This document shows positions 1 to 9,128 of a stretch of 64,000 nucleotides of DNA, in pieces. Each line of letters begins with the position of its first letter. Position 1 is the first letter of the stretch. The DNA is from Talpa occidentalis (lineage: Eukaryota > Chordata > Mammalia > Eulipotyphla > Talpidae), in assembly GCF_014898055.3 (NCBI RefSeq), contig NW_023602073.1, forward strand, positions 19,453,784 to 19,517,783, written 5' to 3'. The position numbers and the translations under genes are program-made. Below the pieces are notes generated by a model. It was not told the DNA's origin. It ran no database searches and saw only the letters and a list, made by a program, of their open reading frames with translations.

Positions 1-154
1 TATCCGCAGCCATTGCAGCATGAGTTTGGAGTTTAATCCCCACCCAGGGCACTGACCCACAGGACACAGCAGACCTCTCCTGTCTCCCCACTACTCCCCT
101 CAGCAGTGTATTTCTGTAGGTCCTTGTATGCATAAATAAATAAAATATATGTTT
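1..154 (+). mobile_element. tRNA-headed SINE, partial, cut by window edge
   Basis: This is the 3' part of the window's dominant SINE family. It shows the CAGCAGACCTCTCCTGTCTC and CCCCTCAGCAGTGTATTTC body blocks and a TGCATAAATAAATAAA tail. Its promoter head lies outside the window. The segment that normally separates the GTGTATTTC block from the tail (the CTGTTCTGCTCCCCACTCTG and CTCTGGCCTGTACC blocks) is missing, so this copy also carries an internal deletion. Confidence 0.85.
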
Positions 155-400
155 TTAAAAATATTTATTTATTTATGCATACAAGAACCAGGGTACAGAC
201 CAGATGTGCGGGAGGGTGCGTGGATTCACCAGAGACAGAGAGGGGAACAGAACAGGCAGACTGACTGAAACCCACTGCTGAGGGGAGCAGCAGGCGAGGT
301 AGGAGAGGTCTGCTGCGCCATGTGGGTATATCTCTGAGACTGGCCAGATTCAAACCCACATTGCAGAGGCTGCAGACAACTTCACAGTGCTGCAAGTTGC
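155..400 (-). mobile_element. tRNA-headed SINE, head eroded
   Basis: A copy in reverse orientation opens with T-rich tail sequence and TTATGCATACAAGAAC. It runs through the antisense body blocks and fades before the expected CCACCAGGGAGGCCC head. It abuts the tail of the preceding forward copy, so the two form a tail-to-tail inverted pair. Confidence 0.8.
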
Positions 401-1063
401 CAAATAAGTTCTCCCTGAAAGTAACCTCTCTCTTTTGAAATGGCCTGACAGCCTTCCTCATGTGGGAGGTTCATAACTGCAATTCTTATTCCAATCACCG
501 CCATCTTTGCCTGTGGGTCTCTCATCCACAGGAAGTGATGACATCCTGTCTCAAAGCCAACTGCTCAAATAGACCCCAGAGCTCCAACCATCCTCCTGGA
601 AATTTATAAAAATGACAGTTAAAAATAAGAGAACCACTTCTCAAGTATTGAAAGAGAATTCAGTGATGTAATCCTTGTGATAATACCCAGCATCCAGAAC
701 TCCTTGTCCTTGTTCCAATTTAGTAACTCAGACTTTATTCCCAGTCTCTAAATGAAGGGAATGAAAAAGACCTGGCTGGAGGTAATGCCTGCATGGAAGT
801 GACCCAGGACTGGAGGAAGACCAATCAAGTTCCTCTTCCCCTACTCTTGATATCAATTAAGTTCTTTTTTGTAATTTTCTACCCAGGGACCTCATTACTA
901 GCCCATTGGCTAAAAGCCTCCAGCTGCGACCATTGTATTCTGAGTGAGTTCCTCCTTGTGATATATTCACAAATGTTTAATGTGATATTGGAAAGAATAG
1001 CAATGACTATCTGTGGGGGTGTAATTATGTGGTTAGGGAGTAAGGGTGGGTACAAGATTTTGA
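401..1063. other. Intergenic DNA, no gene seen
   Basis: Unique AT-leaning sequence. The open frames here are short and run into the neighbouring SINE, and I see no motif or codon pattern that supports a protein. Confidence 0.6.
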
Positions 1064-1076
1064 TGTATAACTTCTT

Positions 1077-1320
1077 TTTTTTAAGGATTTGTTTATGCAT
1101 ACAAGAACTGGGGTACAGGCCAGAGGTGTGGAGGGTGAGAGGATTCACCAGAGACAGAGTGGGGAACAGAACAGGTGGATCCACTGAAATAAACTGCTGA
1201 GAGGAGCAGCAGGCGAGACAGGAGAGGTCTGCTGTGCCATGTGGGTCACCTCATGTTGCAGTAGCTGCAGAGAACTTCATAGTTCCGCATCTTAACCTGT
1301 TGTGCCGCCAGGGAGGCCCC
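1077..1320 (-). mobile_element. tRNA-headed SINE, 13-bp target duplication
   Basis: A near full-length reverse copy ends in GCCGCCAGGGAGGCCCC. It is flanked by a perfect direct repeat TGTATAACTTCTT at 1064-1076 and 1321-1333, the signature of L1-mediated insertion. The overlapping frames on both strands at 793-1200 are explained by this element. Confidence 0.93.
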
Positions 1321-1333
1321 TGTATAACTTCTT

Positions 1334-1961
1334 ATAGTGCCTATCAAAATCTTAAATGATATATACTATAAAGTATGTGTATAGTTACATGTAGCATATG
1401 TTATAAATGATATAAATATTATATATATATATCAAAAGTCTGACAAGATGAAAATCACAAGCAGGAACTACACCCACACAATACTTACTAGCTTCTTCTC
1501 TGTCTTGTTAAAGGAGGACTCTTTGGATCTAACTGGGAATGTGGCATGGGGTGTATCTTCAGTTTTGTCATATCTCTAAGTGGAGACAAACTCTTCTCAA
1601 AGTTAGAGATGCTTAGACAATAATGGTTAAGTATTTTGTATTGGGGGGACACTTTGAATTAGCGAACATGAGGAAATTTATAGTACAGCTAAAAGTTGGT
1701 TGAAAATATCTTGCAAACAACAGCATAACTTGTAGTTATCGCAAATGGTCGTTTGTATCATTTATCTTGGGCTTAAGTAGGGCAATGTTTTTCTGTATCT
1801 CTTAATTATCTGATTGCTTCTGATGAGCTTAAGTATTGCCTCTTCTTGAGACTATTGGGAGTCAGTGTGCCAGAAAGATGCTACGAGCAGTAGATCTTGG
1901 CAAATCAAAGGACAAGCAGACAGCAGCGAGCTTAAAGGAGCAGAGACATAAAGCTGTTTTG
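1334..1961. other. Intergenic DNA 5'-distal to nothing recognised
   Basis: AT-rich unique sequence with a short ATATATAT run near 1416-1431. No gene, LTR or tRNA-like box was recognised. Confidence 0.55.
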
Positions 1962-2043
1962 CGACGAGGATGGGATTCGAACCCACGCGTGCAGAGCACA
2001 ATGGATTAGCAGTCCATCGCCTTAACCACTCGGCCACCTCGTC
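1962..2043 (-). tRNA. tRNA-Ser-GCT: tRNA-Ser (GCT anticodon)
   Basis: This 82-nt gene encodes a long-variable-arm serine tRNA that reads AGC and AGU codons. All parts are visible: a 7-bp acceptor (GACGAGG with CCTCGTC), the A box in TGGCCGAGTGG, the anticodon loop CTGCTAA with GCT, an extra arm built on TGCTCTGCACGC, the B box GGGTTCGAATCCC and discriminator G. By eye it matches the standard mammalian Ser-GCT. It has no intron. The 3' flank on the transcribed strand holds only T3 runs for roughly 100 nt, so termination must be non-canonical or read through. The short reverse frame overlapping it is only a shadow. Confidence 0.97.
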
Positions 2044-3200
2044 ACAGTCCTGGTTGGTGTTACTTCTTTGTATCCCTGTAATTTGTTCTGTAGTGCCCTG
2101 TCTGATTGCTTTCCTTCAGATTTAATCCTGATCTATTCTTCACAATCAGGTATTTTTAGGTACATTTCACAGCAGCAACAAGACTGAGAATTGACAATGA
2201 TTCAGTGACTTGGCACATATAAAATGAACAGGTAAAACCTGTCCTCGTGTATCTTACATACATAGGTCCTTTTTAAACACACACATGAATATAGGCAGGA
2301 TTTCGAGCTGTGGCTGACACCTCTGGAACGAGCTGCCCAGTTTTTCCCCAGAAACCGGGGTCCCTTTGGCCCTGCACTATGTATTCCGGCACCAATTTCC
2401 TACCATCTGACTTGAGCATCTCCCAGGTTCCTGTTTTCTGGGAGGCATTAAGAAACAAGACCTGAAAAAAAAAAAAAAGAAGAAGAAACAAGACCTGGCT
2501 TGGTTATGTTATGTATGAATCAAAACCAAGATAAAAGCTTCCATATTAACCTCCCCATGGGTCTCTCACTCAGGAATCTATATAAGTAATAATATAATAA
2601 TAATTATCATTCATAATGATAAATTATGAAATGAATGGGGGAAGCAGGAATTCTTAGTAGCATGTGAAGCACTGACTATAAAAATGAGGGAAGGGCTGGA
2701 GCTGGAAAATCATCATTTTGCAACCATCATGATAAAGATCACTTCAGAGGGTAGATGTTAAATCTTGGGGGAAATTTTGATGAGGAATGGGATATGGACA
2801 GTCTTGTCTCCCACAAACCAGATAGAACAACTAAATAGAAAGGTGGACCCTAGACTGGATCCTGGGGGGCAGGAGGGAAAGAGGGGTGGATGGGGTCAAT
2901 TAGTCAAGCTGGAATGCAGACTGTATTTTAATTAAATACAACGATTGTATCAATAAATATTCCCTGAAGTTTATAAGACAACTGTGGTTATGCAGTAAAG
3001 TGTTTAAGGGTAAATGAACATGATGTATGGGCGAGAAAAGAAGCAAATGGAGTATAATGTTAACAGAAGCTGAATCTGGGGCTATTTTTTATTTTTTCTG
3101 TTTAATAAAGTTGAAATTGTTTCAGAGGGAGAGAAAGTGAAATTGTAATGGAGGCACCTGGGAAATCAAAAGCTGTGGATTTGGGCCTGGCCAGAACTTT
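2044..3200. other. Intergenic DNA with simple A-rich and AT repeats
   Basis: Contains an A-rich GAA run near 2465-2487, an AT-rich patch around 2585-2635 and otherwise unique sequence. No coding or RNA gene was recognised. Confidence 0.55.
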
Positions 3201-3219
3201 TTTTTTTTTTTTTTTTTTA
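3201..3219. repeat. Poly-T tract
   Basis: A T-run of about 19-20 nt follows GGCCAGAAC. It may be the tail of an eroded antisense retroposon, but no element body is recognisable next to it. Confidence 0.7.
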
Positions 3220-3289
3220 ATATGGTAAGTTACCTGTTCATCCGAGGAACAAATAACTCTGCCCCCAGGTTCCCCACGGATTGGTTGCG

Positions 3290-3640
3290 GAGAAAAAAAC
3301 CCTCGCCCGCTCACCTCGCCCAAAAGCCCCAGACCCGGTTGCGGGAGGTACAGGCTGTTGGGCATCAGTATTCCAGTTGTCCTAAGCGATGGATCCAAGA
3401 CTTGGTGAGCTCGCAGTCTCGTTCCCTGTCACCGCCACGAAAAGTTCAGCGAAATACTTTGGTTTCCGGAAAGGAAGATGATTTGAGGGTCTTTGTTTCC
3501 TGGGAGGCGGTGCTGGGCGCGGAAACCGGAGCGCGCGCCGCAAGCGGGCACCCCCTTGGCCCGCACCCCTGCTCCCTGCCGCGCGCTGTCTTCCCAGCCC
3601 TGACAGCTTCCACCTCCCGGGGTCCTACGCGTGGAAAGAG
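3290..3640. promoter_or_regulatory. CpG-rich tract upstream of tRNA-Ala
   Basis: GC-rich, CpG-dense sequence (for example GCGCGCGCCGCAAGCG near 3531) ends about 225 bp 5' of the Ala-AGC gene at 3865. The rest of the window is CpG-poor, so retained CpGs point to an unmethylated open locus. The overlapping frame at 3222-3650 shows no protein family features. Confidence 0.6.
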
Positions 3641-3864
3641 CAGGAATTGAATCTGGAAAGGGCGGGGGACAACAGATGGAACCTTTCCAGCCTCCTTCCT
3701 TTTAGAATCTCACTCTGTTGCTTTCTTCTGACGTCCTGCACGGTCTGTTTCGCAAATGGGAAAACTTGTATTCATGTTTCCTCTGCAATTTCCTAACTTT
3801 TTAAGGGGCTAAGAAATAATGGTTATAAATCACGAAAGGAATCCAAAGTGAGGCTCTTACAGCT

Positions 3865-3936
3865 GGGGGTGTAGCTCAGTGGTAGAGCGCGTGCTTAGCA
3901 TGTACGAGGTCCCGGGTTCAATCCCTGGCACCTCCA
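3865..3936 (+). tRNA. tRNA-Ala-AGC: tRNA-Ala (AGC anticodon)
   Basis: A 72-nt intronless gene for the alanine tRNA that reads GCU, and GCC after A34-to-inosine editing. The A box is in TAGCTCAGTGG. The anticodon loop TTAGCAT closes on stem CGTGC/GTACG, and the B box is GGGTTCAATCC. The acceptor keeps the G3:U70 wobble pair that alanyl-tRNA synthetase recognises. The T stem carries one G-U wobble (CCGGG with CCTGG). A TTTT terminator lies at 3941-3944, five bases past the end. The CpG-rich tract lies upstream. Confidence 0.97.
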
Positions 3937-3944
3937 ACGGTTTT

Positions 3945-6116
3945 GCGAGGTGGTCGGTCCCTGCTCAGTCCGCATCTTCCTTTAAACCGCATGTCTTTCT
4001 TTCCGCTTTCTATAATTGCCATGATCAGGTCCATTTTCCTTTCGTTTCTCCCTTTAAATCTAGGTTTTCTTTCATTGAATTTTTCTGTCTGCCTCAACTA
4101 CCTTTTTAGTGCCCAATTTCTGCCTTTTGTCGCCTCCAGAAATGTCTGGAACCTATGTAACGAACATTTTTGCAATTGGCCTGGCTTCTTTGAATTCCAT
4201 ACTAAACACAGAAGAGAAGAATAAATAACAGCCTCAATTTCATTCACTTTTTGAATTCCGAAGAATTCAAAAAGAACACAGTGGGGATGGAATAGCACCT
4301 CCAATTAGAAAGAAAATATATTGGTTAGCTCAGAAATTTTGATCACCCAAAGACATGGCAATTATGTGCCAACAAGAACTGTAGGGTTATATGTCCAGTG
4401 CTCTGTCATAATATATGATGCCTTTCCAGCCTGAACTGTGGATAATGCCAACTGAATGATCAGAGTCCCCCATCTAATTCCACCTCATGGTTGTAGCAGC
4501 TATGGATAATTGTGACCTGCATGCACCATAACAGTATCAGTGGCAAAATGTTGGCCCTAATTTTATCACTACTCTTGCATTTCTTAGCTATGAATCGTCT
4601 GTAGAGAAAATCTTTCATCAGTTATATGTTTATTCTGAAACACATTCTATATGGCAGAGGTAGAATAAATGCTTGATTCTTTTCCTTTATTTTCAAAAAA
4701 ATGAGTTGATATCCATAACACCCTAAAGTTGGATGTTGGAAGACTGTGTGTGTTATTTGACAACTAGATTCTTTACTAAAATCTCTATTTGTAGTAGCTT
4801 TTCCATTTTGATGGTCGGTTTCCACATACATAATACTACCAAGATATATATAGAGTTTCAACCTTTCTATTTAATATTTAATCATCTGATTTTTTTAATG
4901 TTTAAATGCCTTGATGTGAATCCAATAATCAATTGCATATCAACAAAGGTGAGATAAGTAGACATCATATGTCCCCTTACACAATGCAATAGATATTGGG
5001 TAAAAAAAAATTACTACTTTGTCCATTTTAACACATGGATCCATCTATTTATAGTAGATATTGGAAATATATGAATATGTTTAATTTCACTGTAATCAGT
5101 CAAACTGAAGGTGTGGGAAATACTCTGTCCCTTAATAGATTGAATGATGCCCTCCCCCTCTCCCCCCACCATTTCCCATAGGGGCTGGACCAGTCTACCT
5201 TCCCTCCAGCAGTGTAAGAGAGGTATACCACTTTCTTAATTAGAAATCAACGAATTCAGACATCTGGAAAGACTAGACTTGGCCAAGTAAACAAATGTCA
5301 CACTTTCGTGGGCCAATTTGAACTTGCAGCAGTGGATCACTGTGCTTCTCGGATTTCATCCCAAGTTATGGGCACCCCCAGATAACTATCCCACAGTAAT
5401 TTGCTAGGCTTGTAGTGGGCACCCTGATGACCAGCAAGCATATCTTAAGCAGGATCTGCGTGTCTGCAATGCATTAGTTGATTACCAATCAGCTAAATTA
5501 GTTTTACTGAATTTACTCTTGTCAGAGGTGCACAGAAAAATGAGATCAATTTTTCACCGTGTAGGGCTCCTTCGGCCTCCAGTGACACTGTAAATGGACA
5601 TGGGTCAGTCGTGCTATATTTGATGATTGTCCTGGAGACAGGAAGTGTAAGGGCCACCAATGTTCCGCGGCTTGGACAGAGCTACAGAAACCCCTCTCCC
5701 TGGTGCTGACAGCCACTGTGCTTGCTGGAGTGTACAAGACCAGTCCTTTACCCAGCTGCATCCACTGGTTCAACTTTGTGATATGACATGAAATTTCCCA
5801 GTGTTTTGCTAGCCATCCAAGATTATATTTTTTTCTGAGCCAGCTATTCCAAAAGGCTCTTGAGCTGAATGACTTATCGTCATGGTCCAGGCAGGTAAAC
5901 GCCAATTTTGCAATTATTTATTCTGAGCTGGATCTCTTTAGATAAATCTAAAGACTTAGGTGACACTGATTTACACAAATCTTATCTGACACTCAATATG
6001 TGTGAAATTCTTATAATTCTCACACATTAAACTGTGAAAACGTTCTAGGGGGGCAAGTTGAACATATATTTATTTATCAGAAAAGTATTTTCATGCCAGA
6101 CCTCCTTCAGGGTATC
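3945..6116. other. Intergenic DNA, one perfect hairpin, no gene
   Basis: Mostly AT-rich unique sequence. The only notable structure is the 12-bp hairpin at 4247-4274. The frames at 3943-4224, 4622-4957 and 5546-5905 have no recognisable domain and no splice-supported continuity. Confidence 0.55.
4247..4274. repeat. Perfect 12-bp inverted repeat
   Basis: CTTTTTGAATTC and its exact complement GAATTCAAAAAG are separated by CGAA. The stem is too short for a microRNA precursor and is not followed by a T-run. Confidence 0.8.
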
Positions 6117-6188
6117 AGGAATATAGCTCAGTGGTAGAGTGCATGCTTTGCATGTATGAGGTCCTGGGTTCAATCCCCAGTGTCTCCA
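6117..6188 (+). pseudogene. Degenerate tRNA-Ala (TGC anticodon)
   Basis: A 72-nt alanine-type tRNA keeps the A box TAGCTCAGTGG, an intact anticodon arm (CATGC, loop TTTGCAT, GTATG; anticodon TGC) and the B box GGGTTCAATCC. The acceptor stem has decayed: AGGAATA faces TGTCTCC with A-C mismatches at 1:72 and 4:69, although G3:U70 survives. A TTTT lies at 6197-6200. Both promoter boxes and the terminator are present, so it could still be transcribed while making an unstable tRNA. Confidence 0.75.
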
Positions 6189-6568
6189 ACTACTTGTTTT
6201 AACGTGCTGGATCTTGATGCTCACTTGATTCTCAGGACTTTCTATATTTCTGAGTGATTTAAACTAAATCACACTCATCCTAGTTTGAAAGTCAAATATA
6301 TTGCTGAAAAAAATTTGCTTTGTTTCCTCTGCCTGGGCCACTCAGACGTAGATGCTGTAACTCTTATCAACATGGGAACTTGGAGGGCTAAAGAGATTAA
6401 TTTCAATTTTTGCCTTCTTCCTCTCCCCACAATTCTTTGACTCTCTCACTTGTGCTTCTATCTTACCAAACTGTAAATAAATATTTTACTTTTCATTCCT
6501 TCTATTTTAGAATAGATCATAGTCAACAGTTGAATAGAACACATGCTATTGATATAAGTGGGTGAAGG
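6189..6568. other. Intergenic DNA
   Basis: AT-rich unique sequence between the degenerate tRNA and the SINE. Nothing else was recognised. Confidence 0.5.
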
Positions 6569-6583
6569 CAAGACTAATTTCTT

Positions 6584-6903
6584 TTTTTTTTTTTTTTAAT
6601 TTTCTAGAGGCATGTCTTATTTATCTATTTGTTTGTTTGTTTGTTTGTTTTGGTTTATACATGCACTGGGTACAGTCAGAAGCCGGGAGGGCGAGAGAAT
6701 TCACCAGAGCCAGAGCCGGGAGTAGAGCAGGCAGAAGGACCGAAGTACACTGCTGAGGGGAGCAGCGGGCGGCAGGAGAGGTCTGCGCGCCATGTGGGAC
6801 CCTCCTCTGGTGGCCGGGGAGCAGCCGGGGATCGAACCGGCGCCGCAGAGGCCGCGGGCAGCTTCGCAACCCAGCGCTCAACCGCTGCGCCACCTGGGAG
6901 GCC
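6584..6903 (-). mobile_element. Young, CpG-rich SINE copy with 15-bp target duplication
   Basis: A reverse full-length copy is flanked by the perfect direct repeat CAAGACTAATTTCTT (6569-6583 and 6904-6918). It retains many CpGs that older copies have lost, including a B-box-like GGTTCGATCCC and GTGGCGCAGCGG head. Its body differs from the common type (TGGTGGCCGGGG, GAAGTACACTGC, no TGCATAAATAAAT tail), and its tail side carries GTTT repeats at about 6627-6650. Several overlapping frames on both strands come from this element. Confidence 0.93.
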
Positions 6904-6918
6904 CAAGACTAATTTCTT

Positions 6919-7322
6919 ATTAGTTGGCTGCCTGAAGCTCAGAATGGGACTAGGAGACTTTGTAGGCAAAGAACAGAATTTAGATAAGTGGAAAGAGTTA
7001 GAAATGTGTGCTCACACCCAATCTGGACATTTAGAGAGAAACTTGAGCTTAAGACTCAAGTTCCTTCTTTGCTTTTCTTGGGGGTACCTGTTAAGATAAT
7101 CAAAGAATTGACTCTGTAAAAAGTTAGTGACTTCCACTCCACCCACTTTATAAATAATAGGCCCTTGCTACCCTGCTCTCCATTTCTTGCTTGCTGATGA
7201 ACTGGAATGAAAGACTGACTTTCCCTCAGCTTATTGGGGTCAGTTGACATTTCCACATTTGGTATGAGTATGCATACAAGACTTATGAGTGAAGGGAGTG
7301 AATGAATGTCATACTCTCAACT
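6919..7322. other. Intergenic DNA
   Basis: Unique sequence with no recognised gene or retroposon body. Confidence 0.5.
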
Positions 7323-7339
7323 AAAATAAATAATGGTAG

Positions 7340-7463
7340 ATCTTGCCTGTTCTGCTCCCCACATTCTCTGGTGAATCCCCTCACTGAACCCCCACCCCCA
7401 CCCCCAGATCTCTGGCTTACACCCCAGTTCTTGTATGCATAAATAAATAAATCTTTAAAAAAC
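7340..7463 (+). mobile_element. 5'-truncated SINE with 17-bp target duplication
   Basis: Only the 3' half of the family is present, from the CTGCCTGTTCTGCTCCCCAC block to the CATAAATAAATAAATCTTT tail. It is flanked by an exact 17-bp direct repeat AAAATAAATAATGGTAG at 7323-7339 and 7464-7480. The intact target duplication shows that it was truncated at insertion and not deleted later. Confidence 0.92.
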
Positions 7464-7650
7464 AAAATAAATAATGGTAGCTCTTCCATGAGTTGGAACT
7501 AGCTGTGAAAGATGTTTCTAAATTCCCTCCAGAACTCATTTTAGTGCTCTCACATCCAGAAATATAACTTTTTGGAACTGGTCAGCTGGCCCAAATCATG
7601 ACTCCTCCCACCAGATCCCTGCCTCAGTGGTCTTATTTAAATTACATAGG

Positions 7651-8126
7651 TGGTGCAAGGGATTAAGTCTCAGCACTATGAAGCTTTTAGCAGCCACTGC
7701 CACATGAGTTCGATCCCCAGCCAAGGGAGGTGACCCTCATGGCACAGCAGACCTCTCCTGTCTTGCCCCCTGTTCCCCTCAGCAGTTTATTTCAGTGGAT
7801 CTGCCTGTTCTGCTCTCCCCACTCTGTCTCTGGTGAATGCTCTCATCTTTCCACACCTCTGGCCTACACCCCAGCTCTGTACAAATAAATAAATCTTTAA
7901 AAAATAATAAGGGCCTCCCTGGTGGCACAAGGGTTAAACACTGCACTATGAGCACCCTCTGCAACATGAGTTCAATCCCCAGCTGGCCAGGGGATCTCCT
8001 GCCTCTGTTCTGTTCTCCACTCTGTCTCTGGTAGATCCTCTCACCCCCCCCAACATCTCTGGCCTGTACCCCAGCTCTTATATGCATAAATACATAAATC
8101 TTTAAAGAAAAATAGAAAAAAATAAT
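7651..8126 (+). mobile_element. SINE with a second SINE inserted in its tail
   Basis: The outer copy begins TGGTGCAAGGGATTAAG and lacks the very first bases of the family. The exact repeat AAATTACATAGG flanks the whole block at 7639-7650 and 8127-8138. A second forward copy interrupts the outer tail, so one pair of target repeats encloses two elements. Confidence 0.88.
7911..8110 (+). mobile_element. Inner SINE nested in the tail of the 7651 copy
   Basis: Starts with a complete GGGCCTCCCTGGTGGCACA head directly after the A/T-rich tail of the outer copy and ends ATAAATACATAAATCTTT. It lacks the middle block with CAGCAGACCTCTCC, so it is a shortened form. Confidence 0.85.
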
Positions 8127-8138
8127 AAATTACATAGG

Positions 8139-9053
8139 AGTAGAACAATAGTCCTATAAAATCAATGTCAAGAAGCAAAATATATCCCTGTAACATGTTT
8201 TCTTAACACCCATTTGCGATTTGCTCCATTGATTTATGAAAGCAAGATTTTTTTCTGTGGTTCACACACATACAAGATCTTATGGAGGTAAGTGAACAAT
8301 TTGAAAGGATATGCAAAAAGAATCTGCATTATCTGTTTTTATGTTATTATTGTTACTATTATTATTTGGCTGTGGTCATAGGCAAAATTTTTCATCACCT
8401 AATCTATTAAATTCATGAGCCATACAATTTTAAAAGTTATCATTCTCAGTCATACTGGATACTGCTTGAATTTATAAATTAGATAACTATGTGATATCTG
8501 AGAACTTACTTTGAACTGAAAGGTATTAAGTTTAAATTCTAGTTTGCATATTTATTTTACTAGCTGTGGTTTGAATAAATTATTTCTTTTCTCCCCAAGT
8601 TTCAGCTTTTTCTTCTGTAAAAATCTGCCTGATAATGCTTATCGTGGTGAGTAATTTTAGGGATGTAGGAAAATAGTAAGTGTTCAATAAATTGTAATCT
8701 TTATTCATCTATGTATGATTTAAGATTGTTTGGAATTTAGAAAACAGCAGAACGTATTTTTTAATGCTTTGAATGAAAAGCTTTTCAATTTTGTCTTAGA
8801 AATTCCCTGTCCATGGTTGATCTTGATGACACCCAAGTGCTAGTTAAATCCCAGCATAACAATGTGATATATATATCCTTGGCAGAAATGTTATATATCA
8901 TTTCTGAGTCGTTAAGAATGCAGTTGTAATGAGAAGAGTTTACAGAGATTAAAGCTCCAAGTAGCAGTTTGATATTAAAGCTCCAAGTAGCAGTTTTGAT
9001 ATTGTCATTAAAAATGATTCCAGATTAGAAAGTTAGAATGGCTAGACACCCGC
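8139..9053. other. Intergenic DNA with a short tandem duplication
   Basis: AT-rich unique sequence. A 23-bp stretch starting ATTAAAGCTCCAAGTAGC occurs twice in tandem at 8948-8970 and 8974-8996. No gene was seen. Confidence 0.6.
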
Positions 9054-9128
9054 AGGCCCTGCTGGGATTTGAACCCAATATCTCCTGAATTACAAGATAG
9101 GTGCTTTAGCCAACTGAGCCACAGAGCC
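9054..9128 (-). tRNA. tRNA-Thr-like gene (TGT anticodon), anticodon arm flawed
   Basis: On the minus strand this 75-nt unit has a fully paired acceptor (GGCTCTG with CAGGGCC), A box TGGCTCAGTTGG, anticodon loop CTTGTAA (TGT) and B box GGGTTCAAATCCC. Its discriminator is T. Its backbone follows the Thr-AGT gene at 29774 and not the usual mammalian Thr-TGT. One extra base after the anticodon loop (AATTCAGG against AAACAGG) breaks the lower anticodon stem, leaving only three clean pairs. The first T5 run lies about 40 nt downstream. It is either a recently damaged pseudogene or a low-activity variant. Confidence 0.7.

Noticed and set aside
879..1200. Open frames of about 100-135 codons on both strands
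   Set aside because: They run through the SINE at 1077-1320 and share its translated body (similar CLCIQELGYRPEVW and CSVPHSVSGESS type strings recur at many SINE copies).
4247..4274. microRNA precursor
   Set aside because: A 12-bp stem with a 4-nt loop is far shorter than a Drosha substrate.
6117..6188. Alanine-derived SINE of the camelid vic-1 type
   Set aside because: There is no A-rich tail, no SINE body and no target repeat, and no further dispersed copies of that type appear, so it is better read as a decayed tRNA gene.
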